A DNA stretch of 64,000 bases, taken from CAVWGP01 sp963754645. Lineage in GTDB: Bacteria; Pseudomonadota; Alphaproteobacteria; Bin65. Shown here in pieces: positions 6,900-17,720 of this stretch. How positions within the stretch are numbered: position 1 is the stretch's first letter; every line of letters begins with the position of its first letter. Made by a program: the position numbers and the translations under genes. The notes beneath the pieces were generated by a model. It saw nothing but the letters and a program-made list of their open reading frames with translations. It ran no database searches and had not been told where the DNA came from. Location: assembly GCA_963754645.1 (NCBI GenBank), contig CAVWGP010000011.1, positions 1,426,001 to 1,490,000 of the forward strand, in the 5' to 3' direction.

Positions 6900-8562
6900 T
6901 CACACCCGCTCCCAATTGAAGTTCGGCTTGGTGCCGGTGCCGTAGAGTTTCAACGCGCCTTGCTCGCCCACGGCGTTGGGGCGGATGAAGATCCAGTTCT
7001 GCCAGGCGGTGAGGCGGCCGAAGACCTTGGTCGCCATGGTCTCGCCGCCGCCGAAGCGCAGGCTCGCTTCCATGCCGGTGAGCGCGTCGGGCGAAAGGCT
7101 GGCGCGTTCCTCGACCGCGATGCGCACCTCTTCCTCCCAATCGAGCTCGTCGGGCGTGAAAGTGACGAGGCCGATCTCGCGCGCCGCCTTGGCGTCGAGC
7201 ATGTCGCCGATGCGGCCCTTGGCCTTGTCGAGTGCGGCCTCGTCGCCCTGGAAACGGTTGGCAAGGCGGGATTGGCCGTTCGGCATTTCGAACAAGCCGA
7301 AATTGGTTTCGTCGAGCGCGATTCTCGGCGAGCTCGCCGCGTTTTCTTGATCGTCCTTCATATAGGCGCGGTCGGCGGCGAGAAACAGCTCGGCCAAGGG
7401 GCCGGCGAAGCACGAGCCGTTGTCGATGATGGCGAACAGGCTCTTGGCCGAAACATCGAGCCGCTGCAGCGTGCGGCGCAGGAAATTCGTCGTTTCGCGC
7501 ACGAACCAATTCTTCTGGTTCTGCACGAGAACCTGGCCGACCGCGAGCGACTTTCGCCGCGTCGCCCGAAGTCTTGAGCAGCAGGGTGCCGACCGAGCCG
7601 TTGTTGGCGCGCAGCATGAGAATGGCGTCGTCGAGTTCGCGCGTCATGCGCAGCGCCCACCAGTCGGCGCCCTTGGCCTCGATCGCGGCGGCGTCGGCGG
7701 GCTCGTCTTGCGCCGGCGCCTTGACCGTGAGCGTCGCGGTGCGCGCCGCCGAATCGAGCACGGCATCGACGAACTTATAATGATAGCCGCTGTCGTCCAT
7801 CTTGCGTTCGAGCGGCGGCAGCTTGATGCCCTTGGCGCCGGCCGGGCGATGCGAGGATTTGGCCAGGGCCTCGGCGCGGCGCTTGATCAGCGCCTCGAAT
7901 TCTTGCGGCGAAGCGTAGTCGTCGATCAGCTTCCACTCCTTGGCGCGTTCGGCGCGCACGCCCTCGGACGTCGTGCAGAACACGTCGGCATGGTCGCGCC
8001 GCACCTTGCGCTTGTCGGTGACGCGGGTCAGGCCGCCGGTGCCGGGGAGCACGCCCAGCAGCGGCACTTCGGGCAGGCTCACCGTCGAGGAGCGGTCGTT
8101 GACCATCAGGATTTCGTCGCAGGCGAGCGCGAGCTCGTAGCCGCCGCCGGCGCAGGCGCCGTTCACCGCCGCGATCGATTTGATGCCGGAATGGCGGCTC
8201 ATCTCCTCGATGCCGTTGCGCGTCTCGTTGGTGAACTTGCAGAAATTCACTTTCCAGCCGTGCGACGAGGCGGCGAGCATGTTGATATTGGCGCCGGCGC
8301 AGAAAATCCGCTCCTTGGCCGAGGTGACGACGACGACGCGCGTCTCGGGATGCTCGAAGCGCAAGCGCTGCAAAATGTCGTGCAGCTCGATATCGACGCC
8401 GAGATCGTAGGAGTTGAGCTTGAGCTTGTAGCCCGGGCGGATGCCGCCGTCCTCCTTCACGTCGAGCGCCACGCGCGCCACGGCGCCGTCGTGGCCGACC
8501 TTCCAATGCTTGTAGCGGTTGGGGTCGACGTCGAAGGTCAGGATGTTTTCCATCGTGGGCAT
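6900..8562 (-). pseudogene. boxC: BoxC, 2,3-epoxybenzoyl-CoA dihydrolase, with one frameshift
   Basis: BoxC opens the epoxide ring to 3,4-dehydroadipyl-CoA semialdehyde and formate. The ATG at 8562 follows GGGAGG. The first ~340 codons encode a crotonase-type domain (AGANINMLAASS, then NGACAGGGYELALACDE). The frame breaks near 7545-7555, just after LLLKTSGDAAKV, and the remaining ~210 residues continue in the next frame (NWFVRETTNFLRRTLQRLDV to the stop at 6900). One surplus base explains it: with it removed the protein is ~553 residues, the normal BoxC length. There is no other decay, so a sequencing error is possible. Confidence 0.9.
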
Positions 8563-8593
8563 GATGCGCCTCCCGGGTTTTGCGTTTCTATCG

Positions 8594-9544
8594 TCACTGG
8601 CCGAGCTGAAAAGGGGAAGAGGAAAGTTGCGGCTTCGGCGCCGGCGGCGCGGAGCCGGTGTCGAGGCGCGCGACGATGCGCTCGAGTTCGGCGAAGGCCG
8701 CGTCGACCGATTGGCCCGCGGTGTCGAGCACGGCGTCGGCGCGCGCATAGAGCGCTTCGCGGCCGGCGAGAATCTGGCGCAGATCGTCCATCGCTTCGGT
8801 GTTGCCCGCCATCGGGCGCGTGTCGCCTTGGGCGATGACGCGCGCCATGTGCTGCTCGGGCGTCGCCTTGATCCAGATCGTGCAGCACTGCGCCAGCAGC
8901 CGCTCGTAGGTCGCGGATTCGGCGACCAGGCTGCCGCCGGTGGCGAGTACGAAGCCGCCGTCGCGTTCGAGCACGCGGTCGAGCGCGCGCTGTTCGTAGC
9001 GCCGGTAACCGGCCTGGCCGGACAGGTCGAAGATTTGATCGAGCTGCATGCCGGCGACGGCGGCGATCTCGCCCGCCATTTCGAAAAACGGGCGGTTGAG
9101 GGCGGCGGCGAGTTTGCGGCCGAGCGTGCTTTTGCCGGCGCCGCGCAGGCCGATCAGCGCGATGCGCGCCGGGCGTTGCGGCGCGCGGCCCGGGCCGAAG
9201 CGCCCGTTCAGCAGGGCCGCGGCCTCGGCGAGCTCGGCGGCGTCGAGCTGGAGCAGGCGCCGCTCGATCGCGGCGAGTTCGAGCGGGCGCGTGCCGCCCT
9301 CGCGCACCAGCTCGGCGAGCGGCAGGCCGAGCGCCGCCGCGATCTGGCGCAGCCGCGCGATCGAAATATTGCCGCGGCCGGTTTCGAGCTGGACGAGAAA
9401 ACGCTCCGACAGCTGCGCGTGGCGCGCCAGCAATTTGCGCGCCATGCCGCGTTTCAGCCGCTCCGCCTTGACGCGCGCGCCCAGCGCGCCGAGATAAGCC
9501 GCCTGCCGCCCCGCGCCCGTCGCCGCCGATTTTTTCCGCGCCAT
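8594..9544 (-). CDS. boxR: BoxR-type regulator (HTH plus shikimate-kinase-like domain)
   Basis: 316 residues from the ATG at 9544; an upstream ATG at 9586 would add 14 residues and reach into the operator. An XRE helix-turn-helix occupies about residues 15-75 (RFLVQLETGRGNISIARL). The rest is shikimate-kinase-like with a P-loop GLRGAGKST. This architecture is that of BzdR/BoxR, repressors that sense benzoyl-CoA through the kinase-like domain. It heads the boxC-boxB run and is divergent from the flavodoxin and boxD, with a 48-bp palindrome between. Confidence 0.9.
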   Translation of the reverse strand: MARKKSAATGAGRQAAYLGALGARVKAERLKRGMARKLLARHAQLSERFLVQLETGRGNISIARLRQIAAALGLPLAELVREGGTRPLELAAIERRLLQLDAAELAEAAALLNGRFGPGRAPQRPARIALIGLRGAGKSTLGRKLAAALNRPFFEMAGEIAAVAGMQLDQIFDLSGQAGYRRYEQRALDRVLERDGGFVLATGGSLVAESATYERLLAQCCTIWIKATPEQHMARVIAQGDTRPMAGNTEAMDDLRQILAGREALYARADAVLDTAGQSVDAAFAELERIVARLDTGSAPPAPKPQLSSSPFQLGQ

Positions 9545-9580
9545 CGCTCCGTCCGCCGCCCCACGTCTTACCGCTTCGAT

Positions 9581-9628
9581 CCACATTACGAACTATATTG
9601 CCTTAACGCAATATAATTCGTAATGTGG
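9581..9628. promoter_or_regulatory. Palindromic operator between boxR and the flavodoxin gene
   Basis: Two 21-bp arms (9581-9601 and 9608-9628) are complementary with a single mismatch around a CTTAAC centre. The inner part ATATTGC...GCAATAT is AT-rich. It sits exactly in the divergent promoter region of the box genes, 37 bases upstream of the boxR start, so it is the likely BoxR binding site and a shared control point. The role is inferred from position and the family. Confidence 0.75.
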
Positions 9629-9714
9629 ATTTTGGCCGCTTGGAACGGTGGCAAAGCGCGGCGTGGACAGCGGCGCCGGGGTGTGGCACCTCGGGACGGC
9701 AGGGAGAAGGACGC

Positions 9715-10194
9715 GTGGCGGAAAGTTTGACGATTTTGGTCGGAACGATGACGGGGACCGCGGAGATGGTCGCCGAAGAAATGAGCGACGCGCTCGGCGA
9801 TGCGGGGATCGACGTGACGGTCAAGCCGATGGACGGGCTCGATGTGCAAATCTTCGCGCCGGGCGGCCTGTTCCTCATCGTCACCGCGACCTACGGCCAG
9901 GGCGACGTGCCCGACAATGCGATGAATCTTTACAACGATCTCGTCGCCAAGAAGCCGAACCTCGCCACGGTGCGCTACGGCGTCTTCTCGCTCGGCGACC
10001 GCACCTATGCCGAGACCTTCAATTTCGGCGGCAAGAAATTCGACGCGATCCTGGCCGAATGCGGCGCCGCGCGGATCGGCGCGGTATCGACCCACGACGC
10101 CAGCGCCGGCACGGTGCCCGAGGACGAAGGCGTCAAATGGGTCAAGGACTGGGCCGGGCTCGCGGCCGGCGCCGCGGCGGAAGCAACAACTTAA
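9715..10194 (+). CDS. Flavodoxin-like protein, candidate box electron carrier
   Basis: 159 residues from the GTG at 9715, chosen for the AGGGAGAAGG just upstream; a longer reading from 9625 enters the operator. The FMN phosphate loop GTMTGTAEMVAEEM lies at about residues 9-22, TATYGQGDVPDN is the second FMN loop, and FSLGDRTYAETF is the third. The size suits a short-chain flavodoxin (MioC/FldA-like). It is the first gene of the rightward box unit, 19 bases before boxD. Standard box clusters have the reductase BoxA instead, so a role in delivering electrons to BoxB is plausible but unproven. Confidence 0.8.
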   Translation: MAESLTILVGTMTGTAEMVAEEMSDALGDAGIDVTVKPMDGLDVQIFAPGGLFLIVTATYGQGDVPDNAMNLYNDLVAKKPNLATVRYGVFSLGDRTYAETFNFGGKKFDAILAECGAARIGAVSTHDASAGTVPEDEGVKWVKDWAGLAAGAAAEATT

Positions 10195-10213
10195 AGTTAC
10201 AGAGGACACGTCC

Positions 10214-11779
<1,566 letters not shown>

Positions 11780-11780
11780 G

Positions 11781-11913
11781 ACCGAATTCGGCTGATTGCT
11801 TCAGCGCGCCCTATTATGTAATTTCGGCGCATGAATTCTGGACCCCGGCTCGGTGGCCGGGGTGACAGTATTTTTTCCAGGTCATCGATCGAAAATTACA
11901 CTGTCACCCCGGC
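11781..11913 (+). repeat. ~135-bp repeat element, copy B
   Basis: The inverted partner of 2670-2805. It starts one base after the boxD stop codon and contains the same paired GTGACAG/CTGTCAC hairpin ends with a different loop. A further GC-rich hairpin follows up to about 11940. Its placement would let it act as the boxD terminator. Confidence 0.7.
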
Positions 11914-12018
11914 TTGGCCGGGCCGCGGCCGGGGACCAGGTGCAGGGGGAAACGAATTTGGCGCGCTCGGTGGCAATGCAATCGACCGAACGCCGTATGA
12001 GGCCCGCGGCGGCGCGGC

Positions 12019-12140
12019 TCAAAGCAATTCGTTGAATTCTTCCACCGTCAGCTTCGCCTGTTTCAATATTGCGCGAACGACAGACGGATGCAAAGCGCGG
12101 CGATGACCTTACGGCAATTGAGGATCGGAAGACGGCTCAT
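12019..12140 (-). pseudogene. HicA-like toxin with internal deletion
   Basis: It begins MSRLPILNCRKVIAAL, the typical HicA start. The end of the gene reads RAILKQAKLTVEEFNELL, the typical HicA end, in another frame with a TGA at 12021-12019. The central half of the gene is missing, including the SHRHF-type segment with the catalytic histidine. Only ~40 of about 75 codons remain, so it cannot act as a ribonuclease. Its ATG overlaps the stop of the hicB-like gene. Confidence 0.7.
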
Positions 12141-12492
12141 GCCGCCTTCGGTTTGACCCTAATCACTTCTATCCGCGGCAATCCCGTGGCCACGTCGCTG
12201 GGGGAAGCTCTTTGCCTTCATCCAGCATGCACGCGATCACGCCCGCGAGACAGTCGGCCGCCATGGCGCGCGCAGCGGCCAAATTGTGGCCCTGCGTCCC
12301 CAAGTTGCCGAATGCCGGAAACTTCGCCACGTAGCCGCCTTCCTCGACCGTTTCGAACAGCGCCGCATAGGCGAATTCTCCCGCGCGAACGAGATGTTGC
12401 CTTGCCGGCTTGGCGGCAACGCCGCGCCGGTTCCTCTTCTTGTGTCCTGTGTCGCCTTTGAATTCGCGAGCAATCTCTGGCAGCTTGATCAT
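12137..12492 (-). pseudogene. HicB-like antitoxin with frameshift
   Basis: The central part (AALFETVEEGGYVAKFPAFG, then a GHNLAAARAMAADCLAGVI block) is a HicB-type antitoxin domain. At about 12200-12204, in a run of five G (C on the coding strand), the frame shifts. The normal HicB tail SDVATGLPRIEVIRVKPKAA continues in the next frame to a stop overlapping the hicA start by ATGA. The N-terminus (from ATG 12492) is unusual for the family and the true start is unclear. The run length should be checked against reads. Confidence 0.65.
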
Positions 12493-12520
12493 CGGAGCAT
12501 ATTAGCGAGCATCGAGGGTA

Positions 12521-12953
12521 ATGACATATTTGATTTCGAGAATTGCGATTGTTTGCCTCGCTGCTTCGGGAGCGTGGGCGCAACCTGCGGACATCTTGGC
12601 CGCGCCGCGCATCGTCTGCGTGCCGGTCAGCGTGTCGAATTGCAAAACCGGCGCCGACGTGCGAAACGCGCCCCGCGTTTGAAACCGAGAAGGCGATGCC
12701 GATGACGATCGATTTCGCGCGCAAGCTGGCGCTCATTCGCGAAAATGGCAGGGACGCGGAAATCGGCCCCGTCCTCGACGACAGGATCGAGGGCGGGCTG
12801 CGCCGCTTTTCGATCCGCGAGGGCGACGAAAAGCGCCCGCCATCGCTGGCGCTCACCCTCGCGCCCGACGGCAAGCTCGTGGGCGAGGCACGCGACGGCT
12901 CGCGCAAATTCGCGGCCGCCTGCACCGGGCTTCGCCCGGTGCCGGCGCGCTAA
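12521..12953 (+). pseudogene. Secreted Cys-motif family member, frameshifted
   Basis: From the ATG at 12521 the frame encodes a signal peptide (MTYLISRIAIVCLAASGAWA) and IVCVPVSVSNCKTG, the N-terminal signature of the family seen at 13007. The frame closes at 12680. The rest of the domain (CETRPAFETEKAMPMTIDFA and onward, with the closing Phe-x-Ala-Ala-Cys) runs in the next frame to the stop at 12953. The shift lies near 12640-12655. Apart from this single indel the protein looks normal, ~143 residues. Confidence 0.65.
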
Positions 12954-13006
12954 CGCGAAATAAGGAATTTCGTGCTATATCGGCGCCGCAATCCTGGGAG
13001 ATTTTC

Positions 13007-13447
13007 ATGAAACACGCTGTCACTCTTTTCACCGCCATGCTGCTCGCGACAACCGTCGCCCCGCCCTCGGTTGCCCAGGGGACCGAGGTGCACAAGGCGA
13101 GCAAGGTGATCTGCACGCCGGAAAAGCTGACGCGTTGCGACGAACAGAACAAGTGCGAGACGACCGACGCCAGCGCGCGCGACCGCGGCCGGCCCTTGAT
13201 TTTCGATTTCGCCGCCAAGAAGGCGATCGAGCGCCGCGTCGACGGCGATAAGAGCGAAGACCGCGAAATCGGCATCATCGCCGAGGACGCCACCGCGGGC
13301 GATGTGCGTACCGTCGTCGTGCGCCGCGAAAAAGCCGATGCCGACGCCCCGCCTGTGATGAGCGCCAAGCTCGACGGCAAAGGCAAGCTCACCGGCGAAT
13401 CTCGCCGCGGCCGCCAGCGTTTCGAGGCGACCTGCAAGCCGATGTAG
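13007..13447 (+). CDS. Secreted Cys-motif family protein
   Basis: 146 residues. Residues 1-23 are a signal peptide ending VAQ. The mature protein has the family signature: ICTPEKLTRCDEQNKC near the start, a central PLIFDFAAKKA strand, and a closing RFEATCKPM. Four cysteines are placed as two likely disulfides. Paralogues lie at 12521, 19509 and (as a tandem duplicate) 20095, all on the plus strand. I recognise no named family. It probably works in the periplasm; the role is unknown. Confidence 0.75.
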   Translation: MKHAVTLFTAMLLATTVAPPSVAQGTEVHKASKVICTPEKLTRCDEQNKCETTDASARDRGRPLIFDFAAKKAIERRVDGDKSEDREIGIIAEDATAGDVRTVVVRREKADADAPPVMSAKLDGKGKLTGESRRGRQRFEATCKPM

Positions 13448-13456
13448 CGCGCGATC

Positions 13457-13491
13457 GGCCGCCGCGCCCCATCGCGACGGGGGCGGCGGCC
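13457..13491. terminator. Bidirectional hairpin between convergent genes
   Basis: A 13-14 bp GC-rich stem (13457-13470 pairing with 13479-13491) lies 10 bases after the stop at 13447 and just before the end of the convergent gene at 13502. No T-run. Confidence 0.55.
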
Positions 13492-13501
13492 GGACTTGCC
13501 G

Positions 13502-14030
13502 TTACGACGCCGATTTGGCCTGGATGCAGGCGGATTTGACGCGGCTGTCGATTTTCGCGTCCTTGGCCTTCTGCATCGGGAATCCGCTAATGATGAAATA
13601 CTGGCCCATCGAGTTCGGGCGAGCCGGCGGCGGGCGGTTCCTTGCGCACTTCGTAGTTGATCGTCAGGATCGGCGAGGTCAGCGCCTTGTCGCCTTTGAG
13701 ATCGGCGCGGCCGTCCATGAAGACGCGGCCCTTGTCGGTGACGCGCAGCGTGCATTTCGCGCCAGCGTCGGCCTTCATGGCGACGGGATCGGACTTGCCC
13801 TTGCGGAACACGGCTTCCGCCGCTTCGACCGTGCAGCTCTTGGCTTCGACATCGACCTTGAGCACGAAGTGCTTCACTTCGAGCAGCTCGTAGGGGTCCT
13901 TGGCGTTCTTTTCCTGGGCGGCGAGCGACGCGGACCCGCAGGAAACGGTCCACTTCTCGGCGTATGCGGACGCGGGCGCGGCCAACGCAAGCGCAATCGT
14001 CGCGGCGGCGATCGTTTTCGGCTTCATCAA
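13502..14030 (-). pseudogene. Secreted hypothetical protein, late frameshift
   Basis: From the ATG at 14030 a signal peptide (ALALAAPASAYA, about residues 13-24) is followed by a mature domain with SCGSAS, SCTVEAA and CTLRVTD. The open frame stops at 13587. In the next frame from about 13620 the sequence continues as SMGQYFIISGFPMQKAKDAK and onward to a TAA at 13504-13502, which reads like the true C-terminus with a final cysteine. One base change would restore a ~175-residue protein. It is not obviously related to the neighbouring Cys-motif family. Confidence 0.6.
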
Positions 14031-14113
14031 TGGCTCCTGTTCGGCAATCGTTCGAATGGCTCGGCGATTTGTGGCGTGGGCGGCGAAAATGTCAAATTGT
14101 TATTGATTTTTCG

Positions 14114-14887
<774 letters not shown>

Positions 14888-14891
<4 letters not shown>

Positions 14892-15738
14892 GCGGCGAGC
14901 CAGGCCGGATCGCGCGCCAGCGTCGTGAGCCGGTCGCGGGCGCGGTCGAGATCGGGCAGGCAGCCCAGCAGGCCTTGCGTATAGGGGTGCCGCGCCGCGG
15001 CGGCAAGATCGCGCGCCGGCAGGGTCTCCATCGACCGGCCGCGCATACATGACGATCACGCGGTCGCAGAACGAGCGCGACCAGCTGGAGATCGTGGCTG
15101 ATGAAGATCAGGCCCATGCCGCGCTCGGCGACCAGGTCGTCGAGGATCGCCAGCACCTGCAGTCTGCACGGTGACGTCGAGCGCCGAGGTCGGCTCGTCG
15201 GCGATCAGGAGATCGGGCTCGCCGATCAGCATCATGGCGATCATCACGCGCTGGCCCATGCCGCCCGAGACCTCGTGCGGATAGAGGCGGTAGACGCGCG
15301 CCGGATCGCGGATGTGCACCGCCTCGAGCATGGCGAGCGCGCGCTCCCGCGCCTCGGCGCGCGACACGCCGCGGTGCGCGCGATAGGCCTCGGCGATCTG
15401 CCGGCCGACAGTCATCACCGGATTGAGCGAGAATTTCGGATCCTGCATCACCATCGAGATGTGCCGCCCGCGCAGCGCGCGCCGCGCCGCGCGCGGCATG
15501 GCGCAGCAATCGCTGGCCCTTGAAGGCGAGTCGGCCGGCTTCGACTTCGCCGGGCGGCGGCACGAGATCGAGGATGGCGCGGCCGGTCATCGACTTGCCC
15601 GAGCCGGATTCGCCGACGATGCCGAGCCGCTCGCGGCCGAGCGTGAAGCGACAAGCCGCGCACCGCCTCGACGATCCCGGTCGGCGTGCGGAAGCGGACG
15701 CGCAGGTTTTCGATTTCGATCAGCGGCGGCTCGGCCAT
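14888..15738 (-). pseudogene. Peptide-type ABC transporter ATPase (DppD-like), many frameshifts
   Basis: It starts MAEPPLIEIENLRVRF. Pieces in successive frames give a full DppD: GIVGESGSGKSMTG (Walker A), MVMQDPKFSLNPVMTVG (Q-loop), EVSGGMGQRVMIAMML (signature), LLIADEPTSALDVTVQ (Walker B), FISHDLQLV (H-loop), then HPYTQGLLGCLPDL to the stop. Five frameshifts fall near 15648, 15495, 15160, 15075 and 15046. All motif residues are conserved, so substitutions have not accumulated along with the indels. Confidence 0.7.
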
Positions 15739-16639
15739 GCGCGTCTATTTCGCGCGTCGAGCACGTCGCGCAGGCCGTCGCCCAGCAGATTGAAGCCGAG
15801 GGCGACGATGCAGATGGCGAGGCCGGGATAGGTCGCGACCCACCATTGGTCGAAGATCTGGTCGCGCCCGGCGGCGATCATGGCGCCCCATTCCGGCATG
15901 GGCGGCTGGGCGCCGAGGCCGAGAAAGCCGAGGCCGGCCGCGGTCAGGATGATGCCGGCCATGTCGAGCGTGGTGCGGACGATCAGCGACGGCGTGCACA
16001 GCGGCACGATGTGCCTCAGCACGATGCGCGTCTGCGAGGCGCCTTGCAGGCGGATCGCGGCGATGTAGTCGGCCTTGCGGATGACCAGTGGTTTCGGCGC
16101 GGGCGACGCGCGCATAGGGCGGCCAGGCGGTGAGCGCGATGGCGATGACGGCGTTCTCCATGCCCGGCCCGAGCGCGGCGACGAAGGCAAGCGCCAGCAC
16201 GAGCCGGGGAAAGGCGAGGAATACGTCGGTGACGCGCATCAGCACGACATCGACCCAGCCGCCGAGATAGCCGGCGACGGTGCCGATCAGAAGGCCGAGC
16301 GGGCCGACCGTGACGACGACGAGCAGGACGATGAAGAGCGTGACGCGCGTCGCCGTGGATGATGCGGCTGCAGATGTCGCGGCCGAGCGCGTCGGTGCCG
16401 AACCAATGCGCGGCCGAGGGCGGCAGCAGGCGCCGGTCGAGCGTCTGCGCGATCGGATCGTGCGGCGCGATCCACGGCGCGAAGGCGGCGAGCAGCGAGC
16501 AGCGCCACGATGATGGCGAGGCCCAGCATGGCGAGTCGGTTGCGGCGCAGGGTGAGCCATTGCCGCCAGAGCTGGCCCAGCCGCGCCTGGTTGCGCGAGG
16601 CCGGCCGGTCGCTGGTGAGATAGTCGCGCCAGGCCGCAT
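15720..16639 (-). pseudogene. Peptide-type ABC transporter permease 2 (DppC-like), frameshifted
   Basis: The pieces assemble into one DppC-family permease: an N-terminal cytoplasmic part and first helix (AMLGLAIIVALL), PWIAPHDPIAQTLD, GTDALGRDICSRIIHG, several membrane segments, and the inner-membrane-permease loop KADYIAAIRLQGAS with GLGAQPPMPEWGAMI near the end. Frameshifts lie near 16497, 16355 and 16093, with another at the junction with the upstream permease. Start and end are approximate; the inferred ATG forms TGATG with the upstream stop. Confidence 0.65.
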
Positions 16640-17665
16640 CAGCGCGGCCCGCGGATCGACCAGGCGCGCGAGCACGTCGGCCAGGAGATTGATGCCGATG
16701 AAAATCGCGCCGACGACGACAGTGCCGCCGAGAACCGCGTTCATGTCGGCATTGAGCAGCGAGTTGGTGATGTAGCGCCCCAAGCCGGGCCAGGCGAAGA
16801 CGGTCTCGGTCAAAACCGAGCCTTCGAGCAGATTGGCGTAGGAGAGGGCGACCACGGTGATCAGCGGCACCATCGCGTTGCGCAGCGCGTGGCGCCAGAT
16901 GACGCGGCGCTCCGACAGGCCCTTGACGCGCGCGGCGATGACATAGTGCTGCTGCAACTCGGCGATCATGAAGCTGCGCGTCATGCGGCTGATATAGGCG
17001 AGGCTGAACAGCCCCAGCACCGAAGCCGGCAGGATGAGGTGGCGGAGCGCATTGCGGAACGCGTCCCATTCGCCCTGCAGCGCCGAATCGAGCAGGATGA
17101 CGCCGGTGACCGGCCGCACGAAATCCTGATAGGCGACGCCGATGCGCCCGGGCCCGGCGGTCCAGCCGAGATTGGCGTAGAACACCAGCAGCGCCATGAG
17201 GCCGAGCCAGAAAACCGGGATCGAATAGCCGAGCAGGCCCAGCACGCGCGCGACTTGATCCTGCCAGCGGCCTTCGTTGACCGCCGCCGTCACGCCCAGC
17301 GGAATGCCCAGCACCACGCCGATCAGGGTGCCGAGCGTCGCGAGTTCGAGCGTCGCCGGAAAGACATTGGCGATATCGACGAGCACTTTGTTGGCGGTGA
17401 GAATCGACGTGCCGAAATCGCCCTGCAGAACCTTGGAAACGTAGAGCGCGAATTGGCGCCACAGCGGCTTGTCGAGCCCGAGCTCGATGCGCGCCTTGTC
17501 GTAGACATCGGCCGGCGCGTTGTCGCCGACCACGGCGAGCACCGGGTCGATCGGCATGACGCGGCCGATCAGGAAGGTGACCAGCAACAGGCCGAGCATG
17601 GTGACGATGACGGTCGCCGTCTCGCGGCCGGCCGCCGTTGCCGTGCGTCTCATTCGGGCGATCAT
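16639..17665 (-). CDS. Peptide-type ABC transporter permease 1 (DppB-like)
   Basis: About 342 residues of a DppB/OppB-family inner-membrane permease with six predicted helices. The N-terminal helix is TVIVTMLGLLLVTFLIGRVM, and RPVTGVILLDSALQGEWDAF lies in the periplasmic loop. The EAA-like loop YVIAARVKGLSERRVIWRHA contacts the ATPases. It is open from the ATG at 17665; only the last codons are disturbed, a one-base shift near 16645 hiding the likely TGA at 16641-16639. It follows the binding-protein gene by 55 bases. Confidence 0.8.
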
Positions 17666-17720
17666 CGCGCGTGGCCAATCGCGCGGCGCCGGACGTTCGC
17701 GCCCGGCGCCGCCGATCGGA

